A DNA stretch of 64,000 bases, taken from positions 93,333 through 157,332 of the forward strand of contig JAUJNZ010000008.1 of NCBI GenBank assembly GCA_030447905.1. The letters are read 5' to 3'. The stretch comes from Thermoleophilaceae bacterium. GTDB taxonomy: Bacteria > Actinomycetota > Thermoleophilia > Solirubrobacterales > Thermoleophilaceae. Below, piece after piece: positions 1 to 7,810 of the stretch (positions are counted from its first letter, which is position 1; the number at the start of each line of letters is the position of its first letter). Below the pieces are notes generated by a model. The model saw only the letters and a list, made by a program, of their open reading frames with translations. It was not told where the DNA came from and did not search any database. Made by a program: the position numbers and the translations under genes.

Positions 1-762
1 ATCCCGGTCGCCCAGGCGGCGCTCGGCTACTGGGAGCTGAGGCAGGAGGGGCATGAGACCGAGCGCCCGTTCCTCATGCTCGCCGACTGGCTCGTCGCTC
101 GGGCCGAGGACGGTCCGTCAGGCCTGGCCTGGTACTCGAGCCTTGCCCTTCCGAAATATGACCTCGACCCGGGATGGCCATCGGCCATGGGGCAGAGCGA
201 GGCGATCTCGGTACTCCTGCGCGCACACGACCTGACCGGCGAGCGCCATTACCTCGAAACCGCGTCCGCAGCTCTCGAGGTGATGACTGCAGAAGTCTCG
301 GAGGGCGGGGTGTCGCGCCGGATCGACGGCCACCTCGTTCTCGAGGAGTACGCGACCGAGAGGCCCCTGGCCATCCTGAACGGGTGGATCTTCTCCCTCT
401 TCGGCCTGCACGAGCTCTTCCAGGTCACCGGCGACGAGCGCGCGCGCGACATCTTCGCCATGAGCCGCGAGGGACTCCTCGCCCTCTTGCCGCGCTACGA
501 CGTCGGTTGGTGGTCTCTCTATAGCCTCTACGACCACGGCCGCCCCGATCTCGCCAAGCCGTTCTATCAGCGACTGCACCCCGTGTTGCTCGACGGCCTC
601 CACCTCGTGGCGCCTGACGAACGCCTCTTCGCCTACGCGCGGATATGGGAGGCCCAGCTCACTCCGCTCGCACTGGCTCGCAACGCGGTGGACAAGGTCT
701 CCTTCCGCATCTGGCGGGAGCTCCACGCCGACGCGGCTCCCCTGCCCGCTGCCCGTCTCTAA
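1..762 (+). CDS. D-glucuronyl C5-epimerase family protein, C-terminal part
   Basis: The reading frame is open from the first base, so the 5' end lies outside the window; 253 residues are visible. The C-terminal C5-epimerase catalytic region is recognisable from GQSEAISVLLRAHDLTG (about residues 65-80), a helical-repeat (alpha/alpha toroid) pattern, YDVGWWSLYSLYD near residue 168 and FYQRLH shortly after. Family members invert glucuronic acid at C5 in polysaccharides. Here it faces a convergent glycosyltransferase gene, overlapping by four bases, inside an exopolysaccharide locus, so it probably modifies a uronic-acid-containing polymer. The substrate is not shown by the sequence. Confidence 0.75.
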   Translation: MPVAQAALGYWELRQEGHETERPFLMLADWLVARAEDGPSGLAWYSSLALPKYDLDPGWPSAMGQSEAISVLLRAHDLTGERHYLETASAALEVMTAEVSEGGVSRRIDGHLVLEEYATERPLAILNGWIFSLFGLHELFQVTGDERARDIFAMSREGLLALLPRYDVGWWSLYSLYDHGRPDLAKPFYQRLHPVLLDGLHLVAPDERLFAYARIWEAQLTPLALARNAVDKVSFRIWRELHADAAPLPAARL

Positions 763-1904
763 CCGAGCCGCGATTCGGTGTGGGCCGCCGGGCGCCCGGG
801 GCCGAGATGGCTCCGATAGGCCTCGAGCGTGAGCTCCGCGACTCTGCTCCAGCTGGTCCCTGCCCCCGAGCGTGCGGCGGCTGCACCCATGGCCTCCGCC
901 CGACCGCGGTCGGTGACGATCTCGAGCACCGCTTCGGCGAGCGCCCGCGGGTCCTCGGGCGGGACAAGCCGCCCGAGGTCGGGTGAGACGAGCTGGGGGA
1001 GGCCTCCGACCGAGCTGGCGACGATCGCTCGGCCGTGAGCCTTCGCGAGCGAGCCGACGCCGCTCTGGCTCGCCTGGCGGTAAGGCAGGACCACGCACGT
1101 CGCGCCTTCGAACAGCTCGGGTAGCTCGTCCTCTGGCACGTGTCCGTGGCGAAGCGTCACCCGCGCGTCGGAGAGGATCGGGTGGTCGAGGAGTGGGCCA
1201 CTGCCGGCCACGACGAGGCGAGTCTCGGGCGCGGAGGCCCAGACGGTGGGCAGCGCGTCGAGCAGGGTGTCCAGCCCCTTGTAGAAGGAGAGCCTGCCGA
1301 AGAACAGCAGGGAAGGCTTCTGCGGCAGCGGCCGGTGCAGCGGCTCGTCGACGCCATGGGGGATGACGGCGACGGCGCCCTGCGGGCGCTCGCGCTCGAT
1401 CAGCTCATCGCGCAGGGCGTCCCCATGGACGAACACGAGGGACGCCGCACGGATGAGCCGGCTGCGGACCGCCCGCTTCCAGCGGCTCCTGATCGTGTCG
1501 CCCGGGTGCGGCGAAGGGTCGTGCACTGTTATCGCCAGCCTGGAGGGCGACAGAGGGCTCGCTCCGATGAGCCGGACGTCGTCCACCACCGAGTCCTGCA
1601 GATGGACGACGTTCGGAGCGAAGCCCCTCGCCGTCCGCCGCGCCCTCCAGGCCGTGGGTAGGGCAGAGAGGTCGCGCACGCGGCCGTCGATCTCCGCGCG
1701 CTCGGCCGCGCCGCCGAGCCGCTGCTCGGCAAAGGTCCGCATGGCCCCCGCCTCGCCCCCGAACTCGTGGTCGTGGGTTCGGCAGAGGAGAGACACCGGG
1801 CAGTCGTGGGCGATCAGCCCGCCGGCGAGCCCGATGCTGTACTTCGCGAAATGGTCAAAGGCCAGCAGGACGCGCGGAGGGTGTGGCGCCTCACGGCGAG
1901 TCAT
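759..1904 (-). CDS. glycosyltransferase family 4 (GT-B fold)
   Basis: This 381-residue protein has the two Rossmann halves of a GT-B enzyme. The C-terminal donor-sugar half is clear: GRLSFYKGLDTLLDALP near residue 200, LVVAGSGPL near 230, and a PYRQASQSGVGSLAKAHG stretch that replaces the usual E-x7-E loop, followed by VGGLPQLV. It probably adds a sugar from an NDP-sugar to a lipid-linked repeat unit at the cytoplasmic membrane face. Its start lies 14 bases inside the end of the upstream O-antigen ligase-like gene, so the two are likely translated together. Donor and acceptor are unknown. Confidence 0.85.
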   Translation of the reverse strand: MTRREAPHPPRVLLAFDHFAKYSIGLAGGLIAHDCPVSLLCRTHDHEFGGEAGAMRTFAEQRLGGAAERAEIDGRVRDLSALPTAWRARRTARGFAPNVVHLQDSVVDDVRLIGASPLSPSRLAITVHDPSPHPGDTIRSRWKRAVRSRLIRAASLVFVHGDALRDELIERERPQGAVAVIPHGVDEPLHRPLPQKPSLLFFGRLSFYKGLDTLLDALPTVWASAPETRLVVAGSGPLLDHPILSDARVTLRHGHVPEDELPELFEGATCVVLPYRQASQSGVGSLAKAHGRAIVASSVGGLPQLVSPDLGRLVPPEDPRALAEAVLEIVTDRGRAEAMGAAAARSGAGTSWSRVAELTLEAYRSHLGPGRPAAHTESRLG

Positions 1905-3393
1905 GGCCGTCGCGGCGCCACGCGGTCTCGGGCGCCGCGCTGCGCGCGGTGCTCGCGACGATCGCTCCGCTGATCACTCCGATCGCCGCGGTCATGTCGG
2001 GGACGCTGAAGTAGAGCATCACGACCGAGCTGAGCATGATCGTCGCGAGCCCCACGCCGCAGGCGGCCATGCTCGGGTCTCGCTCGTTTCTCCTCCACGC
2101 CAGCCGGAGCGTCTTGCCGAGGAAGACGAGAAAGGCGATGAGGCCCGGCACCCCGGCCACGAGCACCAGGTAGAGATACTGATTGTGAAGGAAGCGGCGG
2201 GGCAGCCGCACGTAGCGGTCCTCGACGGTGAAATCGGCGATGTGGGCGCCATACGGAGCCCCGACGCCGACCCCGAGAACCGGGTGATCGAGAGCCGTCG
2301 CCCAGCCCCGCTCGATCTCGTAGCGGCGGTCGTCGGCCGAGCTTGACTCGCCCACGGCCTGGAGGTTGCCGAGCGTGGCGGCGCGGTCGATCAGCGGCGT
2401 GACCCGGGAGCCCTGAGGTGCGGTGGGCGCGAGGAAGGCCATGAGGGCGATGCCGGCGGCACCGACGGCCACGCCGCGGGCGAGCGTGTAGCGCACCTGG
2501 CCGCGAGAGAGGACGAGCAGCAGCCCGAGGCCGACGAGGAGGCCGACCCACATGTTGCGGTTGAAGGAGATGGCGAGGTTCAGCGCCTGGCCGGCGAGCA
2601 CCCCGGCCCAGAGCAGCCGTCGGGTACCTCGCGCCTGGCCGAGTTGTACGACCGCGAACCAGAAGAGGCCGTATGCGAGCCCCAGGCCCGGCAGCCGGAC
2701 GCGGCTGATGAGCCCGAGCCCCTCCTGGGCGCGGATGAACTGCCGGCCGGGGTCCTGGAGCAACTCGCCCACCCCCTGATGGAGTGCCGCGACCAGGGCC
2801 ACTAGGCCCGTAACGCTGGCGATCACCGCGGCGACCACCAGCACGCGGTGCGCCGAGCGTGCGTCAGGGAAGAGCCGTACCCCGACGTAGAAGAGCGAGA
2901 GCAGCACGAACGGGCGTCCCCAGTTGACGACATCGGTGGGCTCGACCCGGCCGACGCTGAGCGCGAGGGCCGCGGATAGAGCGAGCAGGCCGAAGAAGAT
3001 GGCCAGCGCCCCCCCGGCCGTCCCTCCCCACGTCGCCCGCCGCGGCCGCACGAGCGCAACGAACAGGACGCCGAGCAGGACGATCTCGTGCAGCCGGATG
3101 CTCAGCGCGCCGGCTTCGATCGCGAAGAACGACTCATGAAAGGCTGAGTCGGTAAGCACCAGAAGGGCGGTTACGCCGAGCAGGGGCCACCGCAGGAACA
3201 ACGCGAGCACCACGACCGCCGCCGGGGCGAGGAGGAGGACGTTCAGGCGCGGGTCGGCGATGACCAGCGCGAGCAACGCCTCGGCCACGAGCGTGACCGC
3301 GACCGCCGCGACCGCCGCCTGGCGGCTACCGAGTCTGACCCCTGCGCTACTGAGACGCCGAAGCGGCGGACTGTCCGTAGTAGTAATAGTCAC
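1891..3393 (-). CDS. O-antigen ligase / polymerase (Wzy-like) membrane protein
   Basis: This 500-residue polytopic membrane protein has about 11-12 hydrophobic segments and a long periplasmic-type loop before FLHNQYLYLVLVAGVPGL (about residues 410-428), the signature region of the Wzy_C/O-antigen ligase family. Such proteins polymerise or transfer lipid-linked glycans on the outer face of the membrane. It overlaps the kinase gene upstream by 47 bases and the glycosyltransferase downstream by 14 bases, so the three form one minus-strand operon. Polymerase and ligase cannot be told apart from sequence; the partnership with a chain-length regulator favours polymerase. Confidence 0.8.
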   Translation of the reverse strand: MTITTTDSPPLRRLSSAGVRLGSRQAAVAAVAVTLVAEALLALVIADPRLNVLLLAPAAVVVLALFLRWPLLGVTALLVLTDSAFHESFFAIEAGALSIRLHEIVLLGVLFVALVRPRRATWGGTAGGALAIFFGLLALSAALALSVGRVEPTDVVNWGRPFVLLSLFYVGVRLFPDARSAHRVLVVAAVIASVTGLVALVAALHQGVGELLQDPGRQFIRAQEGLGLISRVRLPGLGLAYGLFWFAVVQLGQARGTRRLLWAGVLAGQALNLAISFNRNMWVGLLVGLGLLLVLSRGQVRYTLARGVAVGAAGIALMAFLAPTAPQGSRVTPLIDRAATLGNLQAVGESSSADDRRYEIERGWATALDHPVLGVGVGAPYGAHIADFTVEDRYVRLPRRFLHNQYLYLVLVAGVPGLIAFLVFLGKTLRLAWRRNERDPSMAACGVGLATIMLSSVVMLYFSVPDMTAAIGVISGAIVASTARSAAPETAWRRDGHDSP

Positions 3394-4993
3394 CGCCGTG
3401 GACCGGCCTAGCGAAATTGGCGACGAGCCCGAGAGGACGTCCGCCGAGCAGAGCGACCTGCTTGCGGAAATCGGAGGCCGCGTCGCGCGTCGTCTCGCCC
3501 AAGCCGCACACGATGATCACGCCCGAGACGCTCGGGACGAGGGATAGGGCGTCGCTGACCATCGACAGGGCGGGCGTGTCGAGGATCACGAGGTTGAACC
3601 GTGACTCGAGCACTTCGAGCACCGCACGCATGCGCGTGCTCTCGAGCAGTTCGGTCGGATTCGGCGGTGGCGGGCCGGCCCGGACCATGGTCAGCTGGCG
3701 AGTGTCGGCGCCCCCGCCCGAGCTCGGGACCGGGACGTTGACCAGGCAGTCATCGAGGTTCGCTCCGGTTAGCAGCGACGAGAGGCCCAGTGCGGGCTGG
3801 CGACCGTTGGGCAGGGCGGCCTGCTTGTGCAGGTCGGCCTCGACCAAGACCACGCTGTCGCCCATGGAGGCCATGGTCATGGCCAAGTTGCGCGCGACCG
3901 TCGACTTGCCCTCCCCGGCCAGAGCGCTCGCAACGAGTACCGAGCGGATGGGCTCATCGACACTGAAATAGCGGAGGTTCGCGCGCAGGGTGCGAAAAAC
4001 CTCGGCGTCGCGCGAAGGCAGCCATGTATCCCCGCCCTCGGTCTCCGAGGCGGTCACGCCCTCGCTACGCGGAACCCGAGTCAGGATGGGCAGTTCGAAG
4101 AGCTCCTCGAGTTCCTTCGCGTCTCGAATCCGCCGGTCCGACCGCTCGAGCAGGGCCGCGAGCCCGAAGCCGACGACCCCGCCGACGATCAGACCGAGCA
4201 GGAGGTTGCGCAGCGGCTTGGGGGAGGAGGGGCTGCTGGGCGGCGTCGCCGTCTGAACCAGCTCCGCGTCTCCGGTCTGCACGGCCCGGGCTACCTGAAG
4301 CTGCTCGAGGCGATCCCGCAGCTCTTGCCCGTCTTGGCCGGAGCGCTTCGCCGGCGACAGCGCAGAGAGGTTGGCGCGTACGAGGCGGAGCGCGCTGTCG
4401 ACGCGTCTCTGATCGGCTTCCCGGCGGAAGGCGATGTACGCTTCGCCGTAGGCGTCGGCCAGAGCCGCCGCCCGCTTCGGCGTGTCGGCCTCCGCCTCGA
4501 TCTCCACGAGGTCGGCTTCCCCCGTCGACTTCACGTTGATCGACTCCTCGACCTGCTTGCCGGTGGTGCCACGCCCGAGGTCCTTCGCGGCTCGCGCGGC
4601 TACGACCGGCAGCGCAATGAGCTCCTCGTTGGTCGCGGCTTCCCGAGAGGGATCGATCGTCGGCCTGCTCCCCTGGGTGTCCAGCAGATCCTCGGCATCG
4701 CGGAAGAGGACGGTCGAGGAGGCGGTGTAGCGCTCTGGCTGCAACAGGGAGAAGAGCAGCGCGAGCAGCGGAACCAGCACGAGCGCCTGCAGGAAGACCC
4801 ACTTGCGGTTGCGGACGATCCGAAGCGCCTGGTCGACCACTCCCTCCTCGGGCGGGGCGTCCTGGCCACTCCGTCCGCCTCGCGTAGGGACGGCGGGGCC
4901 CCGGGCGTGCCCACGTCCCGGAAACGTGAGGCCGGCGTAGGATTGCTGCGAGTAGAGGCTCGCCTCGGGCGGGTCGTTGCGGTGAAGGGTCAT
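3347..4993 (-). CDS. Wzz/chain-length determinant fused to BY-kinase (CpsC-CpsD type)
   Basis: This 548-residue protein has an N-terminal Wzz domain (first membrane helix near residues 62-82, second near 262-285) and a C-terminal P-loop tyrosine kinase domain. The kinase shows Walker A in ALAGEGKSTVARNLA, Walker A' in VVLVEADLHKQ, Walker B in LVILDTPAL and a C-terminal tyrosine cluster DYYYYGQ. BY-kinases phosphorylate their tail tyrosines to control polymer length and export. The acidic residue order VEAD differs slightly from the usual IDAD. The divergently placed PHP phosphatase gene (from 5209) is the expected antagonist. It is the first gene of the minus-strand operon. Confidence 0.9.
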   Translation of the reverse strand: MTLHRNDPPEASLYSQQSYAGLTFPGRGHARGPAVPTRGGRSGQDAPPEEGVVDQALRIVRNRKWVFLQALVLVPLLALLFSLLQPERYTASSTVLFRDAEDLLDTQGSRPTIDPSREAATNEELIALPVVAARAAKDLGRGTTGKQVEESINVKSTGEADLVEIEAEADTPKRAAALADAYGEAYIAFRREADQRRVDSALRLVRANLSALSPAKRSGQDGQELRDRLEQLQVARAVQTGDAELVQTATPPSSPSSPKPLRNLLLGLIVGGVVGFGLAALLERSDRRIRDAKELEELFELPILTRVPRSEGVTASETEGGDTWLPSRDAEVFRTLRANLRYFSVDEPIRSVLVASALAGEGKSTVARNLAMTMASMGDSVVLVEADLHKQAALPNGRQPALGLSSLLTGANLDDCLVNVPVPSSGGGADTRQLTMVRAGPPPPNPTELLESTRMRAVLEVLESRFNLVILDTPALSMVSDALSLVPSVSGVIIVCGLGETTRDAASDFRKQVALLGGRPLGLVANFARPVHGGDYYYYGQSAASASQ

Positions 4994-5208
4994 GGTTGAG
5001 CGGCTGCGGCCTCCGCGAAGCGTATCTTCGCCCGCCCCTTCGAGTGGTAGGTATGGGTATGAGGTCTCATGAAGATTACGCTCGGCGAACGCGCAGCGAA
5101 GAGTGGCTATGTCCTCTCCGTGGGTTTCGGCTGGTTCTGGCCCGGCCTTGAATGCGGATATCTGCGCGGCGATTCGACGCGTGCCGGCGGACCCGCACAG
5201 CGCGAGTC

Positions 5209-6036
5209 ATGCGGACTAGCCTCGTCGGCGTGATCGACCTCCACGTCCACGCGCTTCCCGCGATCGACGACGGCCCGACCACCGTCGATGGAAGCCTTGA
5301 GCTGCTGCGCTCCGCCTACGCGAAAGGGACCGAGGTAGTGGCAGCGACCCCACACCTCCGCCAGGATTTCCCGGGAGTCCGCGTATCGGAGATCGCCGCG
5401 CGCTGTCGTGCTCTCGCGGATGCCCTCGATAGCCACGGCGCAGGGGTGCGCTTGATCCCCGGCGCCGAAGTCGACTACGAGTGGGCCCGCGACGCATCGG
5501 CCGAGGACCTGGGTCTCGCTTCCTTCGGTCAGGCGGGGCGTGACATCCTGCTCGAGACGCCGTACGGGGCGATTACGCCCGCTTTCGAAGACGTTCTCTT
5601 CCAGCTTGCGACCAAGGGCTTTCGACTCACGCTCGCCCATCCCGAGCGGAATGCGACCTTTCAGGCGGCGCCGGAGCGACTCGAGGCCATCGTCGGGCGT
5701 GGCGCCTTGGTTCAGTTGACCGCGCGTACGCTGCTCGGAAACCCTCGCCGCTCGGCCTCGGCGCGACTCGCGCGCACGCTCCTCGAGCGGGGGCTCGCGC
5801 ACGTGATCGCCTCCGACGCGCACAGCGCTGCGGCGGAGCGGGCGCCCGGCCTTTCTCGAGCGGTCGGCCTAGCGACGTCGGTTGTCGGTCCCAGAGCCGA
5901 GTGGATGGTCAAAGATGCGCCCGCGGCGATCCTCGCCGGTGAGCCGCTTCCCGTACCCCCACCCATTCGTGCGCGGTCAGGGCGACGCCTCGCCCGTGGA
6001 TTGCCGGGCCTGCTTGCCCCGCGGCGAGAACGCTGA
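5209..6036 (+). CDS. PHP-domain tyrosine phosphatase (CpsB/YwqE family)
   Basis: The protein is about 275 residues from the ATG at 5209; the frame is open further upstream, but the family begins just before the first metal motif. The PHP metal ligands are visible: HVHALPAIDDG, ATPH, GAEVDYEW, LAHPERN and SDAHSA, in the order seen in CpsB/YwqE manganese-dependent phosphotyrosine phosphatases. The natural substrate is the C-terminal tyrosine cluster of the BY-kinase encoded divergently 215 bases away. No strong Shine-Dalgarno sequence precedes the chosen start. Confidence 0.85.
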   Translation: MRTSLVGVIDLHVHALPAIDDGPTTVDGSLELLRSAYAKGTEVVAATPHLRQDFPGVRVSEIAARCRALADALDSHGAGVRLIPGAEVDYEWARDASAEDLGLASFGQAGRDILLETPYGAITPAFEDVLFQLATKGFRLTLAHPERNATFQAAPERLEAIVGRGALVQLTARTLLGNPRRSASARLARTLLERGLAHVIASDAHSAAAERAPGLSRAVGLATSVVGPRAEWMVKDAPAAILAGEPLPVPPPIRARSGRRLARGLPGLLAPRRER

Positions 6037-6063
6037 GAGGTCTCCTCGCTCGCCCCGGGGGCC

Positions 6064-7569
6064 CTAGTAAGCCCCACGTCGCGACAACACCGCCGGCACG
6101 GTGGCCAGCAGGATCTCGATGTCGCGGGCGAGCGACCATCCCGCCACGTACTGATAGTCGAAGCGAATCATCTCGTGGAAGGGAATCTGGGAGCGACCCG
6201 AGATCTGCCATAGCCCGGTCATGCCGGGCCGCAGATCGAGCCGACGCTCGTGCCAGTCGTGCTCGAGCGCGGCCGTCTCTTCGAGGATGAGGGGACGGGG
6301 ACCGACCAGGCTCATATCGCCGCGGAGGACGTTGAAGAGCTGGGGCAGCTCGTCGAGCGAGAGGGTGCGCAGGAGCGCCCCGACGCGGGTGATCCGCGGA
6401 TCGTCCTTGATCTTGAACATGACGCCGTCGTCGAGGTCGTTCTCCTTGGCGTACTCGAGCTTGCGCTGGTCGGCGTCGCGGTACATCGACCGGAACTTGA
6501 GCACCTCGATCGTCCTGCGGCTGCGGCCCGATCGGCGCTGGCGGAAGAAGACCGGACCCGGGGACTCGAGCTTGATGGCAATGGCCAGGGCGGCAAGGAG
6601 CGGGGCCAGCACGATGAGGGCCAGAGCCGAGCCGGCGACGTCGAGCATGCGCTTCGCCACTCGCGAGGCCCGGGTTAGCTTCGGAGCACCGATCGAGAGC
6701 AGCGGCAGCCCGCCGATCTGATCCAACGCGCGGGCGCCGCCGATGAACTCGAACAACCGCGGGACGATGTCGACGGCCACCTGGCGATCACGGCAGGCTC
6801 TGATGCTCGAGAGCAGCTGCTCGTGCGTCGCGCGGGAGAAGGCGATGATCACCCGGTCCACGCTCTGCTCCTCGAGGACGTCGACTAGGTCGTCGAGCCG
6901 GCCGAGGTGGGGTAGGTCGGTCATCTGCGGCTCGTGGATCTCGTCGTCGACGAGCCCGAGGGGGATGAGCCCATAGTGCGCCGAGCTCGTGAGCTTGCGG
7001 GCGACCTGTCCGGCGACGAGGCCCGAGCCGACGATCAGGGTCCTCTGCTGCAGGGCGGTCAGCCGGTGGGCGAGCGCCCGCGCTCCCGCCCGACCGACCC
7101 CGCTGAGCAGGCCCACGGCCGGAACGGAGACGAGTCCGGCCATCGGCGCGCTGCGCGTGCCGAGAGCGACGGCGACCCCGAAGATCGGCCAGGAGGCGAC
7201 GATCGAGGCGGTCAGGAGGCGCGGGGTCTCCGGGACGCCGCTCACCCACGAGCGCAGATCGTCGCCCGTGTAGAGACCGCACGCAAACGCGAGCGCCGGC
7301 CAGAGGAGGGTGACGCCGACGACAAGCCCGATCCCCGCGCCGGACTGGACCCCGGCGGCGAGGGCCACGAGCGCTCCGGCGCCCAGGCCGGCGAGCAGGT
7401 CGGCGAGGAAGAGCAGACGGCGCAGGATGCTCCAGCGCTCAGCTCCCCGGGTGCGCTCGGTGGCGCGGCCGGCCTCGAGGACCTCGACACCCTCGGACTC
7501 ATCTGTGGGAGGGGGGCGGAGGCTGCCCCGGAAGAGGGTCCCAGGATCTTCCGTGACTTTACCGATCAT
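6064..7569 (-). CDS. polyprenyl-phosphate sugar-1-phosphate transferase (WcaJ/EpsL type)
   Basis: The protein is about 501 residues from the ATG at 7569, preceded by GAGAAGG; the frame stays open to 7911, but that would run over the divergent gene. Four or five N-terminal membrane helices are followed by a nucleotide-binding-like domain (IVGSGLVAGQVARKL) and a C-terminal bacterial sugar transferase domain. The latter shows SPGPVFFRQRRSGR, EVLKFRSMYRDAD, SLDELPQLFNVLRGDMSLVG and RPLI. It starts repeat-unit assembly by moving a hexose-1-phosphate onto undecaprenyl phosphate. The hexose is unknown. Convergent with the phosphatase gene, 27 bases apart. Confidence 0.9.
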   Translation of the reverse strand: MIGKVTEDPGTLFRGSLRPPPTDESEGVEVLEAGRATERTRGAERWSILRRLLFLADLLAGLGAGALVALAAGVQSGAGIGLVVGVTLLWPALAFACGLYTGDDLRSWVSGVPETPRLLTASIVASWPIFGVAVALGTRSAPMAGLVSVPAVGLLSGVGRAGARALAHRLTALQQRTLIVGSGLVAGQVARKLTSSAHYGLIPLGLVDDEIHEPQMTDLPHLGRLDDLVDVLEEQSVDRVIIAFSRATHEQLLSSIRACRDRQVAVDIVPRLFEFIGGARALDQIGGLPLLSIGAPKLTRASRVAKRMLDVAGSALALIVLAPLLAALAIAIKLESPGPVFFRQRRSGRSRRTIEVLKFRSMYRDADQRKLEYAKENDLDDGVMFKIKDDPRITRVGALLRTLSLDELPQLFNVLRGDMSLVGPRPLILEETAALEHDWHERRLDLRPGMTGLWQISGRSQIPFHEMIRFDYQYVAGWSLARDIEILLATVPAVLSRRGAY

Positions 7570-7810
7570 GGTCGTGGGCGCCTTCTCGCCGCTCGTTCTT
7601 GCCGGTCCACCCGGCGCGACGGTTGTCTGAGGGCCGCCAGGGGCTGACCTTACTCGGTTTGGCGGTGAAGGGGTCGTAGTGGACCGGCGCGGCCGGCTTC
7701 GGTCGCCGTCTCGGCGCACCGCCGAGTCGATCTGCGTGAGGCTCCCTGTAGGGTCTTCATCTCCAGCTCGCGTTGCCTCCCTGGGGGAAGCCGGGTCTCC
7801 CGCGTCGAAC

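Noticed and set aside
118..1098. Long minus-strand frame across the C5-epimerase gene
   Set aside because: No motif or start signal; Arg/Pro/Gly composition typical of a shadow frame.
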